From Galeruca laticollis (lineage: Eukaryota > Arthropoda > Insecta > Coleoptera > Chrysomelidae): a DNA stretch of 64,000 bases. The stretch covers positions 102,787,015 to 102,851,014 of the forward strand of contig OY998177.1 of assembly GCA_963921935.1 (NCBI GenBank), given 5' to 3'. This document shows, in pieces, positions 11,185 to 21,363 of the stretch. Made by a program: the position numbers and the translations under genes. Position 1 is the stretch's first letter. Every line of letters begins with the position of its first letter. Under the pieces are notes generated by a model. The model was not told the origin of the DNA and did not search any database. It saw only the letters and a list, made by a program, of their open reading frames with translations.

Positions 11185-11294
11185 TAGGCTTACTAATCAC
11201 TAAACTGCAAAATTCAAGCCAAAAAATATTTTAATTTTCACAGAGAATTCTTTAAAATAAACTCTACGAATGTTTTTTGAAGTGTCACCTCGTT

Positions 11295-11601
11295 TCAAAA
11301 TATAATAAACCTTACGGCTTTTCTCTTCAAACAATGACTTAAAACTTGTTTTTGCAACACATTTGTTAGTTCTGGTTCATGATTATGATTTACACTCAGG
11401 TTTGTTATAACTCGACTTTTTGACTCATCTAAAGTATAAACATTTACTTTACATTTATCTTTGACGCACCTCCACTTAGTTTCTCCGGAAGCTAATTTTC
11501 TGTTGTTTAAACTTACAGTTCTCGTAAACTAAGAGAAGTTTTCCGCTTTGACTGAACATTTCATTTAAATTCAAAAAATTACTATGATTTATTTTCGCCA
11601 T
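11295..11601 (-). pseudogene. FLYWCH-type zinc finger fragment
   Basis: The ATG at 11601 gives MAKINHSNFLNLNEMFSQSG then KLLLVYE. After a one-base shift near 11512 the frame reads NNRKLASGETKWRCVKDKCK, then ITNLSVNHNHEPE, and ends at 11295. The W-R-C-x4-C spacing followed by H-N-H is the FLYWCH finger. Such fingers occur alone or ahead of MULE-like transposases in insects. No transposase core is attached here, so it is a stray N-terminal piece. Confidence 0.65.
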
Positions 11602-12984
11602 TTTTACAATTTTTCACAATTATGAATGAGTACATAAACCATCAACTTTATACGCTAGAAATGACTATGTACTTATGAAAACTGATATACCTACAAAACA
11701 ACATATTGAGGGCCCTTGTATTATAGCCTGTTATAGGGACTAGGTACCTTTTATGGTGGTTAGGTATCTGCAAGAACTTTAAGCCGAGTTTGTAGTTGTA
11801 AATATATAATTTACAATGCATTAGGATTAAAAGATTAGGATGCCGCCCTCTATAAGCACTGAGTAATATCCCACATTCATTTATCTTTACTTGAATTATC
11901 TAACTTTTTTATTTTTAAAATTCTTCAACCCATTTTTAAAGCAATTTTTTCGAATCTATTCTCATTTCTCTTTTTTATTTTCTACTTATTTCTTCTTTCT
12001 TTAATACTAAAACTCCATACACTCTTTGCCATATCAATTTTTCTCAATTCTTTTGCCTTTTTCAAAAATCATTTATAAATGTAAAATATTCTTTTTTTAG
12101 CTCATTCTAGTTAAATATCTCTTTTTTGTCTTCACATGTATAAATTTTTTTATTAGGCACTCCTCTAGTAAATCGGTAACTTTTGATACATCATATATTC
12201 TCCATAGACCTTATCTCAGGTAGTTCTTAGCCTACCTATCGTTCAACAACGTGTTTTTAAGGACGACGCTGTCTTTTTCCCACATGGTTAAAGTCGTCCA
12301 TCTGTTGATGGTTATTTATTAGATAAACATTTGATTCATCTTGCAGGTATTCACACTAGTCAGACAACGATAACTACGAGACTACGACGACGAGAGAGAG
12401 CATGCCTTTCGAAGAATACAAGGCAATTCTTTCTCGTCGTCTTTACAATGCGGTTTCAAAAAAAATATTTTACGTGCGTGGTGAATTCAACCGGCCTTTG
12501 GATTAAAGCCAAGCGAAATATGTATAGAGTTGGTATCGATGGAGGAAAGGTTCCAGACAGTATTTTATACAGTGTGCGCGTAAAATATGGATAAAGATAT
12601 CGTTGTCACCTCGTATGATACAGTAACTAAATTTTGGTTATGTATATTATATATTGCCAAATGTACACTTACTTTTTTAAATGAAACTAACTGTTTCTAA
12701 ATAATTCCACATTATATATTCCACACAGTAAGGATAGAAACAGTAAATTTCATTAAATGTACAGTTTTTGAAATATACGAGCAATATGTGTATTTTTAAA
12801 TGGGACATCCCATAATTTTATATATCAGTTTTTTATTGCCGACGCAACATAAAAATCTGATTGGCCAATTTTGACCCATTTATGTGAAAAAAGTGGGAAA
12901 CACATTTTTATTGTACCTATTGAGTTTAACATAAATAGAAAATAAACTGAGTTACTTGATGTTTAAGTTTGAAAAAGTATTTGC
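11602..12984. other. No gene seen; one hairpin and a dispersed repeat
   Basis: The copy of the 7.5-kb repeat lies at 11907-12005. The frame at 12331-12594 (+) is basic and unrecognised. A 20-bp inverted repeat with two mismatches is listed separately. Confidence 0.4.
12680..12754. repeat. Inverted repeat (20-bp arms)
   Basis: AATGAAACTAACTGTTTCTA at 12680-12699 pairs with the reverse complement of 12735-12754, differing at two positions. The loop is 35 bases and AT-rich. It may be the core of a short palindromic MITE. Confidence 0.6.
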
Positions 12985-13290
12985 TGTCTTTGTACTGATA
13001 AACATGATATGAATATCGGTTTCATTTCGTTAGTAGGAAAAAGAATTCGAGAAATATTGGAGCAAACCCTGAAAGACATGCAATTCGGTTTTAGGCCCAA
13101 TAGAGGAACCAAATATTCAATATTCATTGTAAAACAATTATCGGAGACAGCGATACAAGAGAAAAGAAACCTACAAATGTGCTTCGTTTACTTAGAAAAA
13201 GCCCTAGATACAATAAAAAGAACTGATATAATGAAAGATCTTAGAGAGGTGAGGAGTAAACCAAAACCTAATAATACTTATTATTAGCAT
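12985..13290 (+). pseudogene. LINE reverse-transcriptase fragment
   Basis: The frame reads ISLVGKRIREILEQTLKDMQ, FGFRPNRGTKYSIFIVKQLS, then MCFVYLEKALDTIKR. This corresponds to the LINE RT segment from the conserved 'GK..E.IL' helix through QFGFRP-RGT to the D-x-EKAFD motif. Here the motif is YLEKALD, so the first catalytic aspartate position is occupied by Tyr-Leu context. The YADD box and the flanks are missing. Confidence 0.7.
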
Positions 13291-13454
13291 GTATAATAAC
13301 ATACTAGTGAGGGAAAATGAGTGAATTTGCTAAAGGTATTCAAATAATAGAGAATGAATTTAAAAACGTGCCTAATATGGTGTGTTAGATAATCCGTTAC
13401 AGGAGACTGGCAGACATACATAAATCATTTAAGGTTAAGTCCTGAATACTTTTC

Positions 13455-13720
13455 AAAGCTTTTGACACATAAAATTCCAATTATTCCATGTACCGATTCC
13501 AGGCATCTTGGACTGTTGTAGGAGGTATACCAAGAGTATTGGACACATAACGGACACTTTGTCCGAGACGTTCGGTTTGAAACAGTGTATCAGGGTTCAA
13601 TGTGATTCCAGTTGACAATAGCTGCTATATCTGTTGCACTCCACAGGTTGTTACAAACTTCGGGAAAGAAACTTCGTCTCATTTTTACATCCCGTTTATG
13701 CACAAAGTCACATCTGAATA
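13455..13720 (-). pseudogene. Possible Tc1-like helix-turn-helix fragment
   Basis: The minus frame contains DTLFQTERLGQSVRYVSNTL then GIPPTTVQDAWNRY. This is arranged like the N-terminal helix-turn-helix of IS630/Tc1 transposases ('G.S...VA..LGI...TV...W.RY'). Frame changes follow. There is no catalytic domain next to it. Confidence 0.35.
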
Positions 13721-13828
13721 AAAATGTCTGATATAGCATCAATCAATCTACAATATAATAAAAAAAATAATCAAACTCAAATGAGCGGCTCCCGAGGAAG
13801 CCAACTTTGAAATTGGGGCCAGTATTTA

Positions 13829-14403
13829 GTGGCCGGTTTGCCATTGAGTTGTATGAATTCTAGTATTTTTGGTGAATCAGTTTTGAAGGCCGCCAAAGAA
13901 AAAAACAGTCTATTGTTTCCAAAGTGGGGTGTTATTGTGGGGAATGATGTCTTTCCCCTAAAAAAATATTTAATAAAACATTATTCAAGACACAGCATGT
14001 CTCAAAGCCAACGAGTGTTCAATTATCGTTTGTTAAGCGCACGGCGAATAGTGGAAAACGCTTTTAGTATTTTGGCAACTCGCTTTAGAATATTTTTACG
14101 GAGTATTAAATTTCTCCCGATAAAGTTGATGATATTGTAAAATCGAGTTGTGCTTTACATAACTGGTTACGAAGAACTTGAACAAATTATTATATGCCTC
14201 CAGGAAGCGCTGATCACGAAGATTTTGTACTGAAGTTAACATCTGGCTCATGGAGAAAATATATACCAGGTGATCATGGCTTTATTGGAAGACATTTGTG
14301 GGGCAGCCATAACTACAGTAAGGAAGCAGCCATCCGCCGTGACATATGCTGAATATTTTATGGGAGAAGGGGCGGTTGACTGGCAATATATTCATCGATA
14401 AAT
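13829..14403 (+). pseudogene. PIF/Harbinger transposase C-terminal half
   Basis: The frame begins with SSIFGESVLKAAKEK, then GVIVGNDVFPLKKYLIKHYS, QRVFNYRLLSARRIVENAFS, then ILATRFRIFLR. These are the HARBI1 blocks around 'DEAFPL' (here NDVFPL) and the final ENAFG (here ENAFS). A shift near 14115 gives PDKVDDIVKSSCALHNWLRR, and another leads to a tail DIYAEYFMGEGAVDWQYIHR and stop at about 14403, typical of a Harbinger C-terminus. No N-terminal half or TIRs are visible. Inactive. Confidence 0.8.
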
Positions 14404-14469
14404 TGTCTTGGCATTGGTTTCTTTGAATGGGATGTTTACTTGATATCATTCGTTGTCTACAATTTTGGT

Positions 14470-15480
14470 GGTGGACTAGAATATTTCTTCGGCATTTTTT
14501 TCTTCAGCCTTTCCTCTTCAACCGATAAAAAGCGAAGGGTGGTGCTCTTCCTGACACCAAAAGTTCTCAAGCAATAGGTTAAGATCTGTGTCATTATTAT
14601 GAGGGACTGAGTTGTTTTCAGTTGCTGGAAAACTATTAACCAAGGATAAATGAGAGTGTATATGTATAAGAGAACATTCCTTGATTCATTTTTGTGAGAC
14701 ATTTCCAGATATCACCCAGCCTAAATGGGTGTTAATGAGCGATGAAAGTCCGGGACCTAAGTGTTTGATACCATTTTTAAGAATTGCATAATAAATGTCG
14801 CAACCTAGCAACATATCTATGTGGGAAGGCGTGTTGAATTGATCGTTAGCTAATTTTGACAATAGCTGGGGAATCTTTCAATATTAAGAGACACCTGAGA
14901 CAGAGGGTGAGTCATTTTCGGGAAAATTTTCCGCACGAAACTTTGAATTTTTTGTTTTCTGCGACTTTTGTAAACAAAGTGATATCTATCATATTGGTTA
15001 ACGTGGTGTTGCCTTCTGAAATACCGGAAACGTGGAGAGTATGGGTATAGATTTTGTAACCTATTTTTGCAGCTAGAAAGTAAGTGACCAATGAAGTTTG
15101 ACTGCCATTGTCTAAAATAATTCTAATAGAAAATGGCTGTCCTAACTTTGGCTTGAAATAGGCCTGTGCGGTGGCTAATAAAGCATTAGAATTTTTGGAC
15201 GAGCGGTCAGCAAAGTGGTTGGAATATGTGACATGGCTACCGGAAGTTGTGAATTACAATCATTGGAAGATGTGCTAGGAGAGCTAGGTTAAGAACTATC
15301 AGCTAGAGGTGGTGTATTGACAACTTGAGGTAGAGTACTACGTGAGAGTTCCAAATGTAACAGAGTGTGATGCTTTTAGTTAAAACACAAAGCTTTTGAA
15401 TTTACAAATTTGTGCCTATCTTCAGGGACTATAACAGTAAAATTGGGACAAAAATATATTTTATGGGAGTAGTTTTTACC
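14470..15480 (-). pseudogene. BEL/Pao retrotransposon fragment (zinc-knuckle remnant and aspartic protease)
   Basis: Reading leftwards on the minus strand: KALCFN and KHHTLLHLE (collapsed Gag zinc-knuckle region), then FSIRIILDNGSQTSLVTYFL with a DNG in place of the DSG protease signature. Next come HVSGISEGNTTLTNMIDI, then after frame changes NTPSHIDMLLGCDIYYAILK and LSSLINTHLGWVISGN. DLNLLLENFWCQEE marks the link to the RT domain. This order is the BEL/Pao A17 protease and linker. RT, RNase H, integrase and LTRs are absent. Several stops and shifts. Confidence 0.75.
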
Positions 15481-15535
15481 AAATATACAGTGCTTGGCGT
15501 TGATTTTGAGCGTCTAACCTTTCTCATTTTGAAAT

Positions 15536-15830
15536 TTATCCTTTCCCATTTTGTTTCAGAAATGTAATTAGTATGAAATATTTTGAAATGTCTACATTAT
15601 TATTGGATTGTAACACACTTTTAATCATTGAATAATTCGACACCACTGTTGACGGCTTTTGTTATGCCAGTTTCGAAAGTAAGCCAATAATACCTGCTTA
15701 TTTTTTCATCTTTCATTCCATAAATCTTGAATACGCAGTTTCGTAAATTTTCCGCGATTTAGCTGGCAATAATTTTCGTGACGCTACTTTCGCTGCTCTT
15801 ACTAACCCGGTAGCAGACATTTTTAACTTT
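15536..15830 (-). pseudogene. Crypton-like tyrosine recombinase, N-terminal fragment
   Basis: The ATG at 15830 leads to LLPAKSRKIYETAYSRFME, then after stops QKPSTVVSNYSMIKSV and VDISKYFILITFLKQNGKG. The order matches the N-terminal SAM-like domain of the recombinase family seen more completely at 61.7-62.8 kb (CRSRYEHEYQLFMEW, then YSTLWSRFSTLNS). The catalytic domain is not present. Three stops in frame. Confidence 0.5.
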
Positions 15831-16108
15831 ATATTATTCAACATAATTACTAAACAACCACTAAGTTCTCAATTTTAAAATCAAATCACAGAATTAAGTT
15901 GGCAGATATTTGATTATTTTAAAGGCTTCCTTAGCAACGCAGGTCTAATTGTCGCTGTAAGTAAAACAGCGAACCAATTTAAAACTTCAAATTTCACATC
16001 GATAATTTTCGGACTTAAATCGTCGTTTTTCCCGTCACAGAAAAAATTGTGTATTGTAATGTTTTTCTAATTCATTTAAGCAGCAAACGGGTGGGATAAC
16101 TTTTAAAC

Positions 16109-16483
16109 GCAAATTAATATCTGGACACCGGTATCTCGAAAGATAATATCTACCATGTTCCTGATAACTCGCCAATCCAACTGGTTACTCGCTATCTTAG
16201 GCATAGCTAGTTTCTTCACGCTGGATTCTAACACATGGTCTCGGAGGTTACGAAGTGCTTCCCACACATCACGGTAGGTAGATCGATCTTTAAATTAATT
16301 TTTAGTTACCACGTAGAAGACGTACCGCGAATTATCTTTCAGTTTCAGTGTCTTGCCAGGGGCTGGAATCTGGTCTTCAAGTTTTTCTAATTGCCCGAAC
16401 GTCTTTCGAAAAACGGCTGCCAACCCTCGTGCGTTCTTGATACGGGCGGGGATGTTGTATGCCAGTGAATAATCTTCCGGGAG
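16109..16483 (-). other. Macrodomain (TARG1/OARD1-like) at the integrase C-terminus, copy A
   Basis: The frame continues from integrase through LPEDYSLAYNIPARIKNARG, AAVFRKTFGQLEKLEDQ, LKLKDNSRYVFYVVTK, a TAA, then RSTYRDVWEALRNLRDHVLE, VKKLAMPKIASNQLDW and IIFRDTGVQILIC. The order matches the compact TARG1/OARD1 ADP-ribose glycohydrolase fold. The lysine after FYVV-T sits where TARG1 has its catalytic Lys. The glycine/aspartate-rich loop after 'MP+I' is replaced by ASNQ, so hydrolase activity is doubtful, while ADP-ribose binding remains possible. Family assignment is from memory of the fold's motif order. Confidence 0.7.
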
Positions 16484-18073
16484 AGTGAACAAATCTTGTT
16501 GTTGTTCCGAAGTGACTCCATACGTGCTCATAAATTCATCGAAGGTAGGGTCAGACACATATCGAATAAGGTTTACTCCTTCCTCCAGGTCATGGTCTCC
16601 TTCGAATGACGCTAGTCGGTTTTGGTGAATTACTTTTGGTTTTCCGTTGGGGATCTTGCTTATAACATCATTGATCCTTTTCTTGATTAAGTATGGACCT
16701 TCCCAGGATTTTTGTAATTTTGGAGAAAATCCTTTTCTCTTCGTCGGGTTGTGTAACCATACTTTGTCCCCTTCTTTAAAACCGCCTTCTGTGGCCTGCG
16801 CGTCGTACCGACTTTTCATTCTGTCGCTGGCAACTTAAAGATTTGTTCGAACTAATTCATGAATATCGTCCAGCCTTCTTCTCAATTGGATCACGTAGTC
16901 TTCTCCTGCTAGATCTTATTGGCGGCAGATCGATAAGCCAATGCGAATAGGGAAATATACTGGTCCCAATCTCTCTGATGGCTGGAAACCACTTTGGACA
17001 GGGATTTTCCAATAGTCCTGTTCATTCTCTCGACCATTCCATCTGACTGTGGATGTAATGCTGTTGTTCTGGTCTTGGCTTTCAAAATTTCTTCCCTGAT
17101 CGCTGTGGACTTCCAAGGGCACTCCATATCGGCTGATAAACTGTTTCACCAATACATCCGCAGTTGTGGCCTCTTGGTTCGGTATAGCGTAAATTTCCAC
17201 CCACTTTGTGAAGTAATCCATTACAACCAGTATGTATTTGCCACCATTTTCTGTCGTCGGAAATGGTCCAGCGATGTCTAAAGCAATCCTTTTGAAAGGG
17301 CTTCCAACATTGTACTGTTTCATGGGTGCCTTTCTCTTGCGATGTGGTCCATTACTCATAGCACAAGTCGTACATTTCTTACACCAGTCCTTCACATCGT
17401 CGGAGCTGTTCATCCAATAAAACCTTTCACGGACTCGCTGGAGGGTTTTGTTCACTCCCAGATGACCTCCCGACGGACTGTCGTGTAACTTCTTTAGTAC
17501 CTCAGCTACTCTTGTTCTCGGGATAACTAGCTGTCTCCTCATCTCGGAACCATCATCGTTTTCAAGGACTCTTTTCAACAGCCCTTCTTCCAGGACAAGG
17601 GAGTCCCACTGAGCCCAATACGCCTTGAGTTTCGATGAAAATCTTGACACTTCTTGCCAGGCAGGTCGCCGATTTTCTTCCTTCCATTGCCGGATCATCT
17701 TCAGGTGAGGATCATTCTCCTGATCTTCTCTGATCCTGGTGGGTGACCATTCTTCATTGACTACTGTAATTCTTGAAACTGCAACTTCCTTAGATTTCGA
17801 CTTGTTGCATTGTGAATAGTCTACAGGGCATGGCCGTCTAGGCAAAGAGTTGGCTTTTCGGTGATTCACATCAGCAGGATGTTCACCCCTATCTGATTTC
17901 CCCTGTGACTGGAGTTCTTGGGTTACAGGATTCTTGGGGCGCTCAGAAGGACTACCTACTCGCTCTAGCTCACCACACTTCCCGCATTTGATCTTCTTCG
18001 GCATCGTGTCTGCCATAGCTTTCAACAAGTTGATGATCTGGTCAAGTTTGTCATCGTCATCTTCTTCCTGCAT
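16109..18073 (-). pseudogene. Gypsy Pol remnant: integrase fused to a macrodomain
   Basis: After a degenerate knuckle (CGKCGELERVG), the frame enters Pol at the spacer before integrase. HHCC zinc domain: HDSPSGGHLGVNKTL then WCKKCTTC. Catalytic D,D,E: ALDIAGPFP, VHSDQGRNFES, GMVERMNRTIGK. Two deletions break the frame (near 17085 and 16918). The C-terminal SH3-like part is VWLHNPTKRKGFSPKLQKSW. In the same frame comes a macrodomain (16109-16483). A TAA at about 16296 splits it in frame. The 3' end is lost at the LTR fusion. Confidence 0.85.
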
Positions 18074-18300
18074 GGTCCTACCTTTTTTGTTATACCGCGA
18101 TACCTTCGTGGTTGCTTTGCATTTAAGAGGTTTTTGGTTTGCAGGAGTCGTAGGACGCTTACACTAACTGCGTGCATGCTCTAGCTCGCCACAATTACAA
18201 CACCTGATTTTATTCGGCTTCTTGTTTACCATTCCTTTCAACAAGTTGACGATCTGGTCAAGTCTGTCATCGTCACCTTCTTCCTATATGGTCCTACCTT
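18074..18300 (-). repeat. Tandem duplication of the Gag coil plus zinc-knuckle module (copy A)
   Basis: The module DDDRLDQIVNLLKGM plus RCCNCGELEHARS occurs here, and a second copy (DDDDKLDQIINLLKAM plus KCGKCGELERVG) follows at 17.95-18.07 kb. The first knuckle fits C-x2-C-x4-H-x4-C, but a TAG falls in the last spacer. The second keeps only C-x2-C. The duplicated unit is about 225 bp. Confidence 0.7.
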
Positions 18301-18304
18301 TGTT

Positions 18305-19431
18305 TTATCCCGAAGCCATCGTGGCTGCTTCATATTCAAGAGCAGCAGTCAATGCATCCACCAATGTTTTAGGATGAGCTAGTCGAAGCGTCTTCTCCAT
18401 ATCGTGGTCACATAAGCCGTCAATAAAGGCCTGGATGCCTACACGTTCCATCAAGTTATCAGGTGCTGATGGATAAGCAAATCGGACTAGTCGGGCAATA
18501 TCCATTTCATACAGTTGAAGGGATTCGTCACGTTTCCGCGTTCGGTTCTTCAGCTGGAATCTGTACAAATGTTCGTGACCATATCGCATGTCCAACCTCT
18601 TCTTCAGCTGCTCAAAGTCATCCGTTTCATCAAGCGGTATCGTCTGAAGTACATCTAAGGCATCTCCTCGAAGCGCTATAGTTAGGTTCCCTGCATTCTC
18701 CTTATCGGACCAATTATTCACTCTAGCGGATGCTTCAAACTGTTTCACATCATTGGTCCACGATGTCTTTCTGTCGAATGGTGGGGTCTTGACTCGTTCA
18801 AAACTGCCAATGTCCTCTATCCTGAAGTTTATTTCTGGCTTGCAGGGTTTTATATGTTCAATCTTCTTTTCTTGTGCTGGCGTGTCTTGTGTTCTTAAAT
18901 CTGCCATATTTCTCTCCAATTCCTTGATTTTCTCGTCTATCGTTGTTATCTTGTTTTCAATGTCTGATTTTAGAGACGAAATTTTATTCTCAACGTCAGC
19001 AACAATGTCATTTTTTAACGATAAGATATCGGCAGAAATGTCATGCTTCATAGTGGAAATCTTCTCGTCCCATATTAGTAGAAATATCATTCTTCATAGT
19101 GGAAATCTTCTCGTCCATATTAGTAGAAATATCATTCTTCATAGTAGAAATATCGTTTTTCACATTCGTTGAAATCTTCTCTTCCATGGCAGAAATATCG
19201 TTCTTCATTGCAGAAAAATCATTCTTCTTATCAGAAATTGACGAGATTAAGGTGGAAGCCTCGTCTTTGAATAAGAATGTTTCTGGATCCAAGCCTTCAC
19301 TTTCCAGTGCCATTTTGAGTCTTTCTATTAATTTGCTCTTCTTACCGGACGTTTCCAACTCGCGATCTTCCAATTCTGCTCTTGATTCCGGCACTTTCAG
19401 ATCACTCAGTCTCTCTCAGTCTCTTGGCAAT
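18305..19431 (-). pseudogene. Gypsy Gag with SAP-like start and coiled coil (copy A)
   Basis: The expected ATG is ATT at 19429-19431, and a small duplication (GAGAGACT) shifts the SAP-like region. ELETSGKKSKLIERLKMALE is still readable. A coiled coil of MDEKIST/MKNDIST-type repeats follows, with a shift near 19080. The capsid-like retrotransposon Gag domain is well kept: VKQFEASARVNNWSDKENAG, LTIALRGDALDVLQTIPLDE, MRYGHEHLYRFQLKNRTRK, VGIQAFIDGLCDHDMEKTLR. It ends at 18305 ahead of the knuckle module. Confidence 0.8.
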
Positions 19432-19455
19432 TTTGATGTAGCTATTCATTTGTAT

Positions 19456-19474
19456 TACCCCACACCTGACACCA
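19456..19474 (-). promoter_or_regulatory. Primer-binding site of gypsy copy A
   Basis: Directly after the 5' LTR the minus strand reads TGGTGTCAGGTGTGGGGTA. TGG at the start complements the universal tRNA CCA end. It matches copy C (TGGTGTCAGAAGTGGGAT) except at three positions. Copy C's site fits the 3' end of a tRNA-Leu exactly, so A's site is either drifted or directed to another leucine isoacceptor. Confidence 0.7.
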
Positions 19475-19475
19475 A

Positions 19476-19913
19476 TGTAATGTTTTTCCAATTTATTTAA
19501 ACAGCAAACGGGTGGGATAACTTTTAAACACACGGTATGGCTACTTACTAATTTATTTAAACACTAAACTTATCACTAACACTAATTATACACAGTATAT
19601 TCACTTAAACTAATTTATCTAAACAGTTCACTAATTTATCTCACGATGTTAAATTATCAACTAACTCATCCGCTGATCGGTCCTTTATTTATATTAAATT
19701 CTTTTTTACTAGAAAATTCCGGACTGCGGCTTATACACACAAAAACAATTGGTTCTGGCATTTTCTAGATAAGTCTGGTCACAAAAACAATGTTTAGATA
19801 AGATAGTCGTAAACAGTTAAAAAAAACCTGCGTATCCGCTATAATTTTAATTTTCATACCTGGCTTAGACAGAGTCGGATTTAGGGTCTATACCAGTGTG
19901 CTGTTTCGTAACA
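19476..19913 (-). mobile_element. 5' LTR of gypsy copy A (438 bp)
   Basis: On the minus strand it starts TGTTACGAAACAGCACACTG and ends ACATTACA, the TG...CA form. It shares long blocks with LTRs of B, C and D, including the region around the TTTATATA-type box (CCTTTATTTATATTAAA at 19682-19698 on the plus strand). Confidence 0.88.
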
Positions 19914-21363
19914 GTATTATACACGGGAAAAATGTTATATTTTAACCCGAGCTAGAATCTAATACTTTTTTCCCTTGTATAAATAGCTATTTACTACAAA
20001 TTTTAGTTCATTGAATTCCTAACAAACCGTTCATTCATCTCTTAGAAATTATTGGCGTTTTGCCAATGCATCTCATCGATCTTTCTTGTTCAAATTAAAT
20101 CGTATCTGTTATTTGTTTTTCTTTACTCCTGTTCATTCAACTTTTTTTCTAAAAATAAAAACCACGCTTGTGTCCCACTAAATCCGATTTAATTTTATCC
20201 TCCATTTTAATTGATGTACAAAATTATTAAATTTATTGGGAAATTTATTTTCAGAAGGTCGTTTCCGAGGCTACTGCTTTTTATATATTTGATTTCTTTT
20301 TATTCAAAATCACGCAATTTCTATTTACAAGCATTTAAATGAAAGGAGAATGGTAAACACTGCTATGGCACACATTGAAATATATACAGGATGTATCATT
20401 TAATAAAAGTTGTAAACGGAAGTGACGGTAGTAATTATGAAAAGTTTGTTACTGAAAGTTCAATACCTGTCTATAAAAGGCTCTTCTAGCAACGCTTCAC
20501 GGTTGGGTCGAACTATCCTACAATTTTGAAGAAACTAAGAAAAAAGGTTCAAGTTAGTCAAAATTTAAAACGTTGTTGTCCTGGGCGCACCGGAACTCCA
20601 TTCCGAATTTACCTGAACCAACCAAAAATATTGTTACCTGCATGCTGCACTAATCCCAACCTGGAATTTCCCACAAATAGGCAAAGCTACATAGATTTGG
20701 AGTGATCCTTTTGTGTAAAATGTGTATATAGTTTTTTTACGATAAAAACAGGATGACATTGCAAAACAAAATATTGTGATGTTGCCAAGCTGTAGTTCTT
20801 TCCTTTACTTAACGAAAACTAGAAAAGTCAGTCTGATGTTAGATTGACAGTTCTTGTTTTTCATTGTTCCGTGCCTCGTAGGGCGTAAGTCAAAAATATT
20901 TATTTAAAAATAAAAGGCTTGTATGATAGGCTTGATTAATTTAATATAAATATTTATTCATGAAAAACTATAGATAAGATACAAGAAACAGTAACCAATC
21001 ATTCTATATTCGAATTAACATTTAATTATTTTACATAGAAGAGTGTTAAATGACGAACTGTAGGTCCTTATACCTTATTCTATGCTTTATAGAGCACTGC
21101 AAGAGTTTACGCTAAAAGGAATCAATACAAGCTGTAATCATCTTCATGCAAATTTAAATATTGTTTCTTTATACAATATCTATTAAATTTATTATAATAA
21201 AAATAGAATTATTTATGTCGAGATACTGTGGTCGTTGCTTTAATTTGTGTATTATAAAATAAATATACCTAATTAATTTATTAATAGTTATTAGTGATTT
21301 TGAAAAGGTGGAAATAAGGCAAATTGGCTAAAAATATACTAAAAATAAAACACAAGATTTCCA
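19914..21363. other. No gene seen
   Basis: About 1.45 kb of AT-rich sequence. It contains no supported coding frame, only scattered short inverted motifs. Confidence 0.4.

Larger units (their letters stand above)
16055..19913 (-). mobile_element. Ty3/gypsy retrotransposon copy A, deleted, with TSD GTAT
   Basis: It lies on the minus strand. The full 5' LTR is at 19476-19913. The 3' LTR is reduced to its last 54 bp (16055-16108) and fused directly to internal sequence. GTAT at 16051-16054 and 19914-19917 forms a 4-bp target duplication, so the whole is one insertion that decayed in place. The internal order is primer site, SAP/coiled-coil Gag, duplicated zinc-knuckle module, RNase-H/integrase linker, integrase, macrodomain. 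Protease, reverse transcriptase and RNase H are missing. Confidence 0.9.

Noticed and set aside
18463..19500. Long plus-strand frames rich in Phe/Ser (FSSILVEISFFIVEISFF and similar)
   Set aside because: They are antisense shadows of the Gag coiled-coil repeats; the same happens at 48828-49328 and 63703-63891.
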